Source: Chionis minor
Taxonomy: Eukaryota > Chordata > Aves > Charadriiformes > Chionididae
Direction of reading: 5' to 3'
Assembly: GCA_013398295.1 (NCBI GenBank)
Contig: VZSF01007910.1
Span: 222,201-286,200 of the forward strand
DNA: 64,000 bases
The notes beneath the pieces are model-generated. The model worked only from the letters and a program-made list of their open reading frames with translations, did no database searches and was not told the DNA's origin. A program made the translations under genes and the position numbers. Shown piece by piece: positions 37,170 through 50,531 of this stretch (position 1 is the stretch's first letter; each line of letters opens with the position of its first letter).

Positions 37170-37252
37170 CTAGGTGGACCTGCTCTGGCAGGAGGGTCGG
37201 ACCAGATGATCTCTAGAGGTCCCTTCCAACCCTTAACATTCTGTGATTCTGT
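37170..37252 (+). mobile_element. CR1 LINE very short 3' end, group B
   Basis: Only about 83 bp of 3' UTR: TAGGTGGACCTGCTCTGGCA, AGATGATCTCTAGAGGTCCC, ending ACATTCTGTGATTCTGTA. Extreme 5' truncation. Confidence 0.9.
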
Positions 37253-39299
37253 AAAACAATGAGGCTCCACTCCTGTCCTCCAGAAATGCCACCACCTCAT
37301 TTCTTTAGCCCCTTGAAAGAACATGGGCACAACAGGGAAGACAGAAAGCAGAATTTCTCCACTCCGATCCAAAAGCAATGAGGTTCATTTGCACCTGGTG
37401 CATTGGCCACGTCCTCACAGGTCATACTGGCCTTGATCTGGCGAGCTGCTGGTGAGAAAAAGACTAAAAAAGTAGTGAAATGAGGAGGGTACAAGAGGCC
37501 AGATTTTGAGTCAACTCAACAGCAGAACAGGAACTTTTCTACATGAGTTATAGGTGCCAGTTTTCCGCACTGAAACGAGTGTACAAGCAGCGGTCAACCT
37601 GCTATCTCAAACCATTCACTGCGATACACGTGCACTCCAGAATGGACAATCCCGTTCAAGCTCAAAAAAAAAGCCACAAAAAGCCAGGAGGTTAGACAGT
37701 TAAAAGCCCACGGACAGGAGGCTTCAAAGCTCTGGTGCTTCTCATGGGCACTCCCTTTCTCCACCTCCAGCCTCCAGAAACATGCCCTCTTCCCTTCTAC
37801 TCACATTACTACTGGATGCAAAGCCTTCTATGATACTCTCCTCACTCGAAAAATATCTGCATTTCTATCTTCCGATAATAAAATACCCTAATACCATACA
37901 TGACACATTAAGAAAAAACTTCCCCAACAATTTATGTACTGAGCCCAAAGAGCCCTTCAGAAACTGTTAGCCTTTGTATCTTCAGGACTCTAAATCACAT
38001 CACTTCATTGATTAAAATTACATCTTTATTCCACAGAAGGGAATCAACTTCTCAACACACATTTATCTCTCTAGAAAAGGGAGAGCGTATTGGATACACG
38101 AAAGCCGTTGCCATTTTATTTATTTTTCTGCAATAATTTCTGAAATACCATACACAAAGAGATAAAGAGGATAGCGACACCACACCTTCAATTCGTATGT
38201 CGGGCAAAATGAATAACAGCTAACATAAAACCAAATGTGTAATATTTTAATCTTTTAATTAGGTAAGAATTACTTTCTTCCCAACAGTTCTTCCTTATTA
38301 GGAAAAACTCAAGACATCTACAGATCCTCCAACTGTTATTCAAACTCTAAGCCACAAAAGTCTTTCAAGCATCTGGCGTGTTTTATGCTCCATGGCAGTT
38401 TCGTTAGCTTCGAATTGAATGATTTATTACCATATAACCTAAGCCTCTGATGAGATTATGCTGCCAATTTGTGCCTTCTTCTCGAAGAGAGGTCTCCTCC
38501 AAGCCAGGCTTTGGACTGAACGTGGTGAATCTCAATTAAAGGGTGACCTTTACAAGACAAAGGAAATGTTAACTCATGCTCACCTAAATGGCTTTAACCC
38601 TGCTCGAAAGCAGGGTCTTCCTAAAGCTGCCCGCTACTCCGTCACTGTAAAGTTCCATTTCAACATTATCAAGGTAAAAAACTCCTCAGTGGAAAAAAAA
38701 ATGTATATATCCATCCGTCAAAGCCAAAGGAGAGAATCCAAATGCTAATACGGCTGTCCCCGGTGCATTTTTTATGCTACTTGAAAAACAACGGATTCGC
38801 ATTTTTAAGGGACTTCAAACACAGATTAGAGGCATTGGAATGACAGGGCCAGAGATTAAACGCTGTTTTACCCACTGAACGGGTTCAAGAGAAGGCAAGA
38901 GCAACAGCTACTGCCTCCATACTCACCCCTAAGGTATGTTCCCTAATTTACCATACCCTGTGATATCCAGCTGCTTCCTGGAGACGTCTCAGCTTGGAGG
39001 GATAAAATTTGCAGAAAAGGCAAGAAAGCAGTTCCGTCTCCATAGACAATTCCGTTTGACGACTTTTTTTTTTATTTTTTTTTTTTCCTTTTTAATTAGG
39101 ATTAGCTACTCTATCAAAAAGGAGAAATAAAAGCCAAGTTTCAGCAATGTATTTACCGTCTTGCTAATTAAGTTGGTGAAAACAAAGAAATTACAGGCAG
39201 GGAAACAAAAATTTGACCCACATTAAAAAAATGGATCTGAACGAACTTCAATATGAAAAGTAAGGACCCGCTGAGAAAATCCAAATGTCGGCAAGATTT
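37253..39299. other. single-copy stretch, nothing recognised
   Basis: T-rich run at 39065-39087. No exon seen. Confidence 0.5.
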
Positions 39300-39888
39300 C
39301 AGAATCACACAGGATCACAGAATCACAGAATGTTCAGAGTTGGAAGGGACCTCTGGAGATCATCTAGTCCAACCCCCCTGCCAGAGCAGGTCCACCTACA
39401 GCAGGTGGCACGGGATGGCGTCCAGGCGGGTTGGGAATGTCTCCAGAGTTGGAGACTCCACCACCTCTCTGGGCAGCCTGTGCCAGGGCTCTGCCACCCT
39501 CAAAGGAAAGAAGTTCCTCCTCATCTTCAGATGGAACTTCCTATGGTCAAGTTTGTGCCCGTCATCTCTTGTCCTGTCACTGGGCACCACTGAAAAAAGA
39601 CTGGCCCCCTCCTCCTGGCACCCTCCCTTTAAGGATTTGAAGACATTGATGAGATCCCCCCTCAGTCTTCTCTTCTCCAGACTAAAACAAGCCAACTCCC
39701 TCAGCCTTTCTTCACCAGAAAGATGTTCCAGGCCCCTGATCATCATTGTAGCCCTTTGCTGTCCCCTCTCCAGCAGTTCCCTGTCCTTCTTGAACTGGGG
39801 AGCCCAGAACTGGACACAAGACTCCAGATGTGGCCTCCCCAGGGCAGAGTAAAGGGGGAGGACGATCTCCCTCCCCCTGCTTGCTATG
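39300..39888 (-). mobile_element. CR1 LINE, 5'-truncated, group B
   Basis: 3' end CAGAATCACACAGGATCACA. On the minus strand about 165 codons of ORF2 C-terminus are almost uninterrupted: [80 protein letters not shown], then [20 protein letters not shown]. The near-intact frame argues for a comparatively young insertion. 5' end near 39888. Confidence 0.96.
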
Positions 39889-40934
39889 CTCAAACATAAG
39901 CACCTAAGAGCATCTTAGGACTCGACACTATTTAACAGGTCAGATTTTAAAATGAATAAATATATCACAGACACACACACAATGCCATCGCAGCAATTTC
40001 AAAGTAAAGCAATCATTCTAGAAAGTAAATAGATTGTATAGATTTCTATGAAGAATTACATATCCTCTTGATGGATACGTATGGCGGTTTTGGCTAAACT
40101 GGTCGTTAAAGGTCCCGAAAGAACAGGATTAACTGGCTCACCCTCTCCGGGTCAAATTCTGAGCCAGTTAATTGCATTCAGCTAATCCATATTCCCACTG
40201 GATTATTTTTTTTGTCTTCATTTTACAGCCCAACCCTATGATGTTGCTTAGCAATTGCCAAACCCTGATTCAACCAGCTGTAAGTTATTAGCATTGACAA
40301 AATCAGAAGGTAAGTGCAGGAATCTAAACTCAGGGTACCGAAGGCCCGCTGGAATGCCCTGGAGGCAAACACACACCCAACGTGGGAGTAACCTAAAATC
40401 ATTCCTTAAATGAGGCAAGGAAACAGCTCTGCAGTAAATAACGTCCTAAGGAAAGCTGGAGTTCAAAAATAGGATTTTGGCTTCAGACGATTACAAGTTT
40501 AGAGGAGATCACGTCAGTGCCATCCCCTGAACAACCTACAGACCCATTTTCATTCTTTCAGGTTGTCGCAGCCCGTTTCCACCAGAGCAGCAATGACTGT
40601 TCCTCAAAGCCGAGCAGACTGTCAGAACCCAGACCTGCTCACACCAAACCGAGAGAATCCGGATGCTTAACAGCAAGACAAAACGGTTTTAAATAAATGG
40701 TTTACTACTGAACTTTACACAAAAGCACAAATTCCAGGAGAGTGTGAAGCTCTCGTACGGAGAGAAAGGAAGAGCTTATGATTTCAGCTCACAGTAAGAA
40801 GACGACCTGTACAACTCTACCACGGGTACTTTATTGCCGGCTCTACTGATGAAATGTTTCCACTGTCCTTCAGAAAAATCACAGCGTGATTTATCTGATC
40901 CAGCCTGGGACACATCTTACGCATCGACATAGCA
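39889..40934. other. single-copy stretch between two CR1 5' ends
   Basis: Nothing recognised. A short CA run lies at 39970-39979. Confidence 0.5.
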
Positions 40935-41647
40935 CGGTCCGCTGCCTGGAGCCAACTGGCTGGAGAGCAGCCCTGAGGAGAGGGACTGGGGGTGTTGGTG
41001 GGTGAGAAGCTCACCAGGAGCCGGCACCATGCGCTGGCAGCCCAGAACCCCCCCATCCCCTGGGCTGCATCCCCACAGCGGGGGCAGCAGGGCTGGGGGG
41101 GGATTCTGCCCCTCTGCTCCGCTCAGGGGAGACCCCACCTGGAATCCTGGCTCCAGCTCTGGAGCCCCCAACAGAAGGACATGGACCAGCTGGAGTAGGG
41201 CCAGAGGAGGCCATGAAGATGATCCGAGGGCTGGAGCCCCTCTGCTGGGAGGACAGGCTGGGAGAGTTGGGGTTGTTCAGCCTGGAGAAGAGAAGGCTCC
41301 GGGGAGACCTTTGAGACCCTTCCAGTATCTCACAGGGGTCTACAAGGAAGCTGGAGAGGGACTTTTTATGAGGGCATGTGGTGATAGGACGAGGGGTGAT
41401 GGCTTCAAACTGGAAGAGGGGAGATTTAGATGAGAGATTAGGAAGAAATTGTTTCCCGTGAGGGTGGTGAGCCCCTGGCCGGGGTTGCCCAGAGAAGCTG
41501 TGGCTGCCCCATCCCTGGAGGTTCAAGACCAGGTTGGACGGGGCTTGGAGCACCCTGGTGTGGTGGGAGGTGTCCTTGCCCATGGCAAGGGGGTTGGAAC
41601 TAGATGATCTTTAAGGTCCCTTGCAACCCATTTTATCGTTCTATGAT
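40935..41647 (+). mobile_element. CR1 LINE, 5'-truncated, group C
   Basis: Plus-strand ORF2 tail: [29 protein letters not shown], then [20 protein letters not shown]. After a frame change come [18 protein letters not shown] and [17 protein letters not shown]. The 3' UTR ends TTCTATGATGG at about 41647. The GC-rich 5' part (CCCCACAGCGGGGGCAGCAG) carries a G8 run. Confidence 0.93.
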
Positions 41648-43938
41648 GGTTGATTTCACGCTGTCTTGCGGAGATGCTAACTGGCACTCTCCATACTCGT
41701 GGTAGTCAGCAAGTATCGACCAGCTCTCAAAAATGACTCGTACTGCCATAGCCTGCTCAAAGTCCCTGATACGAGCCAAAGAAGAGACTTCACAGCCCAA
41801 GCCTGACCTTCAACACTTACATCTCCCTCAGAAGTGAGAAGAATTAAGCGGGAGATATAAACCCCCCCCAAACCTTCAAGTGTTCTCTAGAAGTGACAGC
41901 GATGCCCTGCTTCTTTTTCACAGACCCCAACGGCTGGCCAACGTCAGCCTTTAATAAGCGGCAATATTCGTCCTCAGATATCAGCAATGGATCAAAAAAC
42001 CAGCTTAAAAACCGCACGCGCCACATATGCGCTTAAATGAACTGAGGCAAAATGAGGCGGCTATTAAATCGACTGCACTGCCTCCTTCCCCCTGGATACA
42101 AGTATTTTTGAATGTTTTAAAAATAAAAATTAAAAATCCCGGCAGGTGTCTCCAAAAGAAGTCGATGGGAAAAGCCAGACTAAGCCCACCAAAGCAAGGA
42201 AAACCTGTTGCTGCAAAGCAAACGCGGAGCGAGCTCGTGCCAACACCAGGATGAGGAAAGCTCTTTGCGCAGCGAGGAGGACACTAACAAAGCCAAGGGT
42301 CTCTCCCGTTTCCATTTTTAGGTATCTCCCTCCTCTTTTTGCCTCCCTCTGAATTCGCCGTAGCTATAATAACAACCTCAGAGGCAAAAATCAAGAAACA
42401 AATTATTTTCTTCCACATAATCCCCCTTTCGCTGTCAAGTGCCTGACCCCAGTTTGATAATCTCATTTCCTGAGAATCAAAATGCTGGAAATTTAAGCTT
42501 CCTAGAGTGTTAATTGCGGCCCTGCTCCATTGCTAATCAAAAAATTGGATGTTTTGCATGAAAATGCTGCTCTAATTAATTCTCAGTCATAAAGCGCCCC
42601 AGTTTTAATAACCCCTTCTTGATTGGATAGCCTTTGAAGAGACAGTGCAGCTAATCCGCTAAACCAGAAAAAACACACGCAGAGGAAATAATAAGTGGGC
42701 TTACAAGGTCTGAACTAGATGATTGCATTAATACTGTCAAACCACAAAAAAGCGATTCTCTCCCCTCCTCCTTCCCCCCCCCGCCAAAGCTCAAAGCAAA
42801 CTGTGATCCTGCACATCACGGGGAGACAAAAGCAGCTGCGTGACAGGAGATACGTAACATGAAATCGTCTCCCCCTCCCCAGCACAACCAACTTGCTGAT
42901 TCTTCCAACTGGTTATTCCCCATCCTTTTCTAAAGGTTTTTTTGTTTTTTGGTTTTTTTTTTTATCCGGGACCGTCCACTTGTCACAACGTCTCCTTTAA
43001 CCAGACAAGAATTATACCGCTTCTCCCCCCGCCACTGACTGACAACAAATTATCATACACGTCTCTAAAAGGTGCTGAACCGAGTTTTCATTATCCAAAA
43101 CGTCAAGATCGGTTTTTGTCACCAGCGGACGCAGCTGGCTCCCTCCGGCAGCCCTTTGGTGAATCCAAATGGAACAAGGCACCTACAAATAACGGCGTTT
43201 TCCCCGGACCTGGCCTTACATTGTGCCCTTGTCATATCAGATACCATTTGCCTCCGCTGCTATTTCTTGGCGTCAAAATCTTAATTAGCAGAGTTTCTCT
43301 TTGATTTCCTTAATTACTTAAAACCTTATGGTGAGCAATTTTCCGGCTTGGACCGAGAAGAGATGAACAGCATTCCAGCGAGTAACCCACTCTCCAGTGT
43401 TCAATTTGTACCGGAGGGATGTTGGGTGCGTTTTATTTATCAGCTGGCCAACAAGAAAAAACTCCTTGGAGGTTCTAATTACAAGAAATAAGGTTTAAAA
43501 ACCTAAAAACCCACAATCCAGTGTCTACACTCTCATTACAACAGACCAGATTTGCCAGCCTTGGCCAGAGCTGGACACGACACACCTTTAGTTTTGCAGT
43601 CCTTCTACCGACTCGCTGGGACCATCCTTGATCCTTTAAGCTCACAGAAATTGGTTAATTATATGAACCGACAACTATGCCTAAGGTGTCCGGCCAAGGT
43701 CCAAACTAGTGACACCCACTGCAACCCAAGAGCCAAACACGCCACCGATATCTCGAGACATTCAGATAAGAAAGGTAACGCCGCGTACCGTAGCTGGCGA
43801 AAAAGAAATCTTATACTTGATGTACATGTCGTCCAACTACTGCCCAACTTTGAGATATTGAAGCGTTGCGTATTTAGAATCCACAATGCACCTGCATCAG
43901 GTTTTCATTTTGGAGATTAAAAGTTAAATTTATATAAT
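41648..43938. other. single-copy stretch with candidate conserved non-coding block
   Basis: 42480-42690 has a dense series of developmental-enhancer-like motifs (see findings). C-rich run at 42775-42782 and T-rich run at 42952-42962. No exon supported. Confidence 0.45.
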
Positions 43939-44629
43939 GCTCTGCTACTCCCACCAAGAGATCTGGGGGTCCTGGTGGACAGTCGGCTAAAAACGAGCCA
44001 GTGTGTGCCCAGGTGGCCAAGAAGGCCAATGGCATCTTGGCCTGGATCAAGAATGGTGTGACCAGCAGGAGCAGGGAAGTGATTGTGCCCCTGTGCTCAG
44101 CACTGGTGAGGCCGCGGCTCAAGTGCTGTGTTCAGTTTTGGGCACCACAGCACAGGAGAGATATTGAGGTGCTGGAGCGTGTCCAGAGAAGGGCAACGGA
44201 GCTGGGGAGGGGTCTGGAGAACAAGTCTTATGAGGAGCGGCTGAGGGAGTTGGGATTGTTTAGTCTGGAGAAGAGAAGGTTGAGGGGAGACCTTCTCACT
44301 CTCTACAACTCCCTGAAAGGAGGTTGTAGCCAGGGGGGGTCAATCTCTTCTCCCAAGGAACAAGCGACAGGACAAGAGGAAATGGCCTCAAGTTGTGCCA
44401 GGGGAGGTTTAGGTTGGGTATTAGGAAAAACTTCTTTCCCCAAAGGTTTCTCAGGCATTGGAACAGGCTGCCCAGGGAGGTGGTGGAATGGCCGTCCCTG
44501 GAGGTATTTCAAAGCCAGGCAGACGTGGTGCTGAGGGATATGGGTTAGGGGTGGTTTTCCCACAGGTTTGTGGTTGGACTTGATGACCTTGAAGGTCTCT
44601 TCTGACCCAAGTGATTCTATGATTCTATA
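43939..44629 (+). mobile_element. CR1 LINE, 5'-truncated, group A
   Basis: Plus-strand ORF2 reads [60 protein letters not shown], then [20 protein letters not shown] and [20 protein letters not shown] in one frame before a shift. About 115 clean codons. 3' end ...AAGTGATTCTATGATTCTAT. Among the best preserved tails here. Confidence 0.96.
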
Positions 44630-47600
44630 AATTAGCAAAGTAACTATGCAAGAGCCCTGGGTATTTAAAACCACCTCTGACAATCTAAACCTTAAGGAAA
44701 ATGAAGCAAAGGAAACAACCAATTTTTTTATAAAGTAAAAAACAAGTGTAGTGCGTCACAGGGATGTCCTGGACGGAAACTGCTTAACTAATTTCATAAA
44801 GGCATACAGAATTTTTGCTGTTTGAGTTCAGCACAAAAATGTGCCCGGTAGTTGGGGGAACATCGCTTTGGGGCGTGAATTTCTTTCTTTGTTCTATTAA
44901 GGACTTTCTCTATGAAGTCACTTAACTTTTTTTCCGCCTTCCGTGTCCACGCAGCACTGCCCTACCTTCTGGGGACAGCAGTGGCACAAACCCACCTGCA
45001 AGGTGCCCGAGTAGCACGATCAGAGAGGACACCATTTCTCAAAAAAACCCAAACCAAACCAAACAAGAAGAAAAACCCCAAAGGCGCAATGACAACACAA
45101 GGATATTGTCAACCCTCTAACACACCTCAAAAAGCCCTTTGGGGCAGTGATTCCTGCGGGGCACTTGCATGGCAGCGCCCTCCTGAGCTCCTGCAGAGCC
45201 ACCTCATTCCACGCGTGGCTGCGCCGAGTGCACCCAAACCACTGTTTCTACAAATACACGTTAATACCATCACGCGCTGAGACTCAAATCAGTGTGATCT
45301 AAGAAAAGACGGAACGGTGACCCTGGGATTCTGACTCCAGTTCTGCTCCCATCCTCCTTCCCAGGATGATGTAGCTTGCGCAACTACAATCCAAATTCTG
45401 CTCCGCAAAACCAGTGAGAAGTTTAATTAATACTGAAGAGCACTGAGCTTCCCGGGTGAAAGAAGTAACAAGGCCACATTTTAAGAGGTGCCGAGGAGCC
45501 GCGGAGCGCGTTAACATCCATGGGAACACCAGCTGCTCGGGAGCCCTTCACATTTCATGCTTAGGAACGGCCCAGCTGTACAACACCAGCGACGCTGACC
45601 TTCCTCTGAACTACCAGGGCTTGGACACGCACAGATAACGGAGAAGCCGGATGCTATTTTCCATGCTGATCAGCATCCTGGAGGCTCTTCGGAGTTTCAC
45701 AGCGTATAAAAACGTCTTTTCCCATTTCAACTGATAAACTCACCGGAGGCCGCGGTTGCCGTGAGCACAATATAGAGCTACATCAATTCCCTGCGGCCAC
45801 GGGACTCCGCGACAATACCTGCCGTATCGACAAGGCGCCTATAACCAACACCACCTTTGACAACGTTAATACCGTGCTAGAAATTATCAGCGAGCAGCAC
45901 GGTGCGCGGCTGCTGGCGAGACATCTCGGAGCTCTCTTATCCCAGGTCTTCCGAATCCCGCGCACGCAAGGCTATCCGCGAGTACAGGAGATCGTTAGCT
46001 CAGATTAGGCACCGTCTGAAATAAAGATTATCATCCACTGAGCTTTCCGTTTTCAGTTACGGCTCCTTTCACTGCTGTTGTTGGCTTGCATTTAAGTTTT
46101 TTTATTTATTTTATTTTTTTCCTAATTGACTGGCATCTCCACAATCCAGCTCGTGCCCCTTTGCCCCAGCCCCACAAAACGGAGACACGTAAATCCCTGG
46201 AAAACAGACATCAAGACACCTGTGCAAGGAAGCCATGGTGGTGGAGGCCGCTAGATCATGTGAAAACTAATCTTTTCAGGTATATACAATGCACATATCA
46301 TGTACGTGCCATGCGTCGTACAATGAAATTAAAACTCGGGTTAGCCCTTTTGAAAAACGTTACCAGAATACAAATTCAGAAATCCAGACGTGCACAGGCA
46401 CTATCCACAATAGCAGCGGCCTTTCCCTTAATTTTTGCCAAAAATCATGTTTTCCTGATACCGATTACATCCAATTTAAGGAAAAAAACTCCTCAAGGCC
46501 TCTCTGCCTTACTGCGTAGCCCCAGTGACACCCTCCTACCACCTACTGTCCCCTCCTGCAGCCTTTAACCTCCCTCAATGGCAAGAAACCACACTTTCTT
46601 TAATTCCCAAGAAGTCACTGGTAATTGAAGGCAGCAGCGCAGTGAAATAAGGTGCACGCATGCGATTCACTCCGCCACTCCGCGACCAGCAAGCATGGCC
46701 GCGGCAAGGTACAGCAGCATTTTAGCCTAGCTTCCCATGAAAATAAGAGTTATCTCATCTTCTGGCTGTCCGGCTGGTTGTCCCACCCTCACAACCACCA
46801 TGCTGGTGAGCCAATTTCTGCGGAACGCAGCAGAGGCACGGATCTGGAAAGCAGTAAATTCTTAGAGGTGTTGTGAAAACAGGCAACCACGCAGCCAAAG
46901 GCAGGGGAAAGGTGTGCCTCCATGGAAGGAAACGCTGGAGCGAGGAGCTCTCCAGGCTGTTGGACCTACCAGCCTGGCACCAACCTGCACGTTCGCTTCC
47001 CCGGCATGGGGCTGATTGCTCGGGACGTCCATCGCTTCATCCAGCCATGCTACACGTGGGTTTTTGTTCAGTGGGTGGTTCGGGGACACAGGCAGCCGCT
47101 GGTGGGTGTCAGGAAGAAAGAAGTGAAGGGGATGAAGCAGGTTTGGAGAAGTGGGGCTAAGGAAGGAAAGGCGTTAGGGAAGAAAAGGAGACACATCCGG
47201 CACAAACAAGGCTGCAGCCATTCAGCTGCGCAGAGAATAAACTTACTTGTTTTTAAAATATAGCCCCATTATTTAAGACAGTCTATAGAAAGAACATCGT
47301 ATTTGACAAATGGCAGGAGGGCTCCAACAAGGAAAATGTAAATTCCCCAGCCAGCACGTGGCCAAGATGGGCTCTCTAGGAAAACAAGAAATGCGAAGCT
47401 TAATCATGACAATTGCTCGTTTTGTACGGAAGAAACCCCGTCTGACATCGTACTTCCGACGACAACCTGGGGCACCACAGCTATGTTAGTCTAGAAGGAA
47501 ATATTTCAGTTATGTACTTGCTTTCTCCCCCCCTCCCTTTTAATAACTATTGTTAAACAACTTGTGTGTTCAACTTCAAGGGAAAAATATACGGCCTAAG

Positions 47601-47845
47601 TCTTCCTCGTCCAATTTCAGTGGAATAGGACACAAGAATTAATCCTTCCATCTCTAAATCACTTACAGCAGGTCCCTTTCTCCCACTGAGGGATAATGTG
47701 CGCCTTCTGCACTGCACTATTTCAGTCCAAATGAAAGAGGTTAATGACAAAGCATCGCTCTGATCTTCACACATTTTAAGGCTATTTAAATTAAATTCTT
47801 ATTTCAAAAAGTTGGCGTGAGCCAAACTTTTGTAAGTTTTTTGGT

Positions 47846-47846
<1 letters not shown>
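44630..47846. other. 3.2-kb single-copy stretch, nothing firm
   Basis: 45640-45990 retains many CpGs (GGACTCCGCGACAATACC, CTTCCGAATCCCGCGCACGC). 46880-47160 is GC-richer. No splice-supported exon. Confidence 0.4.

Positions 47847-47903
<57 letters not shown>
47847..47903 (+). repeat. T57 homopolymer tract
   Basis: Fifty-seven uninterrupted T, preceded by TTGGTG. CR1 elements have no poly-A tail, so this is not a CR1 end. The length is at the limit of accurate sequencing. Confidence 0.95.
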
Positions 47904-47906
<3 letters not shown>

Positions 47907-48110
47907 GCATATGTTTCTTTGAAGATCTTTTCAGGAAAAAAGATTTCCTAACAAGCCACCCTCCCCCTGCTGCCGCTGAAAAAAATCATCCCTGTGGATA
48001 CGGCTGTCAGGAAGAGAAACTGTGTGGCATTCAGAGAAGAGAGAGTGTCACATGCCTGCCTTCCAGTAACCTGATTGAACAATTAAATTGTATTTCTCTT
48101 TAAAAGAGGT

Positions 48111-48162
48111 AAAAAAAAAAAAAAANTTAAAAAAGGAAAAAAAAAAAAAAAAAAAAAAAAAA
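48111..48162 (+). repeat. A-rich tract with one unresolved base
   Basis: A15, then N at 48126, TTAAAAAAGG and A26 (48137-48162). The N is the only ambiguous base in the window and marks assembly uncertainty. Complementary to the T57 tract 207 bp to the left. Confidence 0.95.
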
Positions 48163-50442
48163 TCAAGATGCAGATCTTGCTGTGGTCTGGGATTCAGGAA
48201 GATTAATGAGCTACCTAAAAGGGAACAGCAGCTTATAATAGAAAGAGAGGATAGTACATTTTTAACTTAAAGTTCAAAGGGAAACTTTTCTTGATGGTTA
48301 AACTGCAAAGATTTCTCAGCAAAGTCATCTCATCTATTGTCCCTATTGACTCCCTACATTGACTTTTTGTCACCTATTGCATCACATTCAAGCTCTTCCA
48401 AGTCATCCAGAAAGGGCAATATCATCTTGTCCTTATGCACAGTAATTCCTATATTTTGTCCTTTACTTCTTTGTCAGCTCGTAGGCTTTGTTCTCTCCGA
48501 GCCCGTGCCAGCTCAGCAGCTGGAAGTCTGCATAGCTTTTTTTGCATCCTCCTCTCCTGAAAACGCTCACAACCTCCTGCTCATGACCAACGTTGCCTCA
48601 AGATTTGTCCTGTTATCAATAAGGACTCATTCCTAATCTGGCTGTGCCCATCACTAATGAGTTCTGAACCCAGGAAAGGAGTTATTTAAAAACAAATCCC
48701 TCAGCCTAACAGCAACGGCAACCACAAAAATACCCAGATCTCACCACGAAGTACCTGGAAGGGGACACAGGCGCGGAGTGACCCGCTACTGTTCTCTACT
48801 CTGTTTTTAAAGCAACGTGGACAACCGGTCAAGTCAGGGTGTGGAGGCAACTGGGGAACAACAGAAGGCAACAGGACTCATCCCAAAGAGACCTGAAAAT
48901 CCTGAGGCAAGCGTTGCAGGCTCCCTGATGGCCCCATCACTGCTCCAGACTTAGCGCTCTCAACAGCTCCAAAACTCCTGCCTTCGAACCCGCATTTGTC
49001 CCATGCAGTTCACAGCACAGAGCTATTGACTGTGGAGAAGTCATCACTTAAATCCTATTGCCCACTTGTACGAGAAAACGATGGTGCAACGTAACAGCTT
49101 ACACCTTACAACACCCTACTGAACTGGGTGGCTTCTTCCAGTTGATCCCAGGCACAAGAGCACGCAACAGGTCTTGAAGGTGAGAACTTGAGTCTCAAAG
49201 AGTGAAGAGCTGTAAACTAAACACCTTCCGTGTGTGCGCAAATGGTGACGCTATACTTTAAAAGACAGATATCTCCATTTTATGTTATTCCCATATGCTG
49301 TTAGATCACAGAGTGGGCAATTGTCAACTACAATACACCTTTATCTCAGATTTTTCCTTTACAGTCCACCCAGAAGTATCTGAACATCCACCCCAGAGCG
49401 AGTGCATCGTTATGCCCTTAATCACCAATGCTAAGATCATCTTTGTAGAGCCACTGAAGCGAAGCAATCTGTCCACAAGAACACTGGATGCCTCTCACGT
49501 CTCCTTTTCACATTGTTGCGGGTTTAACTCGTCGCTGAGGACAACTAAGTTATCAAAAGAGGAAAGGAACACAAAGTCATCCGAAAATTCTCTTCGAAAT
49601 TATAAAACGCCCTCAATTAAAAGCCAACTGAAAATTACCACGAGTAAGATTTCAAGCAGAAATTCCACCCTTGTCCACCACTGTAATACCTGAAGAGCAC
49701 ACATTATTTTTTTGTTATGATTAGTCCAGAAAGAAACTAGAATAGATGAAACAAAATAACTCAGTCCTGCTGTACATTATCATGACAGCCTTAAGATCTT
49801 GCCTTGATTTTGCTCCCAAAACCAACACTTTTGCGAATTAGAGACCATTCAGGAAAAAAAACATGAAATGATGCCATGCTTGGGGGAGAGAACACTTCTC
49901 TGTGTATATACAGCACTTGCCACAAGCAATATAAACCAGCAAGAGGAGTCCAACTCTTCCAATTCACCATTTTCAAACACTCTGCAACTCTTCATTTTCA
50001 AGTGTTGTACAAAAAAAGACAAAGAACTGGCCAATTCATACAACAGAAACTCAGAACTTCAAATATGAGACGATTCAGTTTAGCTCCCAAAGCAATCCAG
50101 GGTAAGTATCACATTCAGCAGATGACATAAGGAAATAAATTGCAGATAAGGAAGCAGACAATAGCTCCAAGTATCTAAAAGCAACGCTCGCGGCGAGACT
50201 GTTCGCATTTCGTGACTGTCTCGTAAGACCTGGACCTCTAGCTGAAAATGCAAAGGGAATCAAGAGAATCCCTGCTGCTTCACAATGTAATAAGAATAAA
50301 TAAATAGAGGTTAAAAACTGGAGAGATTTAGACAGTTTGTGTGGCAAAGTAGAGAGGAATTAATAACATGACGTAGCACGGAGGATATTGAAGTTCGGGC
50401 AAAAGAGAATTATTCAAACCAGCGCATTATCTATTTCCCCAC
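48163..50442. other. single-copy stretch on the 3' side of the identified exons
   Basis: Should be intron of the minus-strand gene if the next exon lies further left. The next exon must begin in phase 1 and none was found here. Confidence 0.4.
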
Positions 50443-50531
50443 CTTGAAGCTCTCCACTTCTGCTGTATAGTTCCCGTCTCTGCTCACGCAAATAGGCACT
50501 CATGCTAATAGCATGGGAGGAGGACTCAAAC
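50443..50531 (-). CDS. internal coding exon of the same unrecognised gene (downstream exon of the pair)
   Basis: On the minus strand the acceptor TTTTTTAATTGCAG precedes 89 nt ending CTTCAAG before the donor GTGGGGAAAT. The first base G completes the AA left by the exon at 55055-55200. Then follow 29 codons, including [10 protein letters not shown] and [18 protein letters not shown], and one leftover G (phase 1) at the donor. The run of charged residues LREQRRELY suggests a short helical or surface region. The joined 235 nt read without a stop. The intron between the two exons is 4523 bp and holds one CR1 fragment and a GC-rich patch. The next downstream exon must begin in phase 1 and was not identified. 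The donor (GTGGGG) is weaker than that of the partner exon. Product unknown. Confidence 0.8.

Noticed and set aside
39253..39852. 199-codon plus-strand frame
   Set aside because: Antisense shadow of the CR1 at 39300-39888.
46086..46568. 160-codon plus-strand frame
   Set aside because: Begins in a T/A-rich run, low-complexity start, no splice or initiation context, no recognisable domain. Likely chance.
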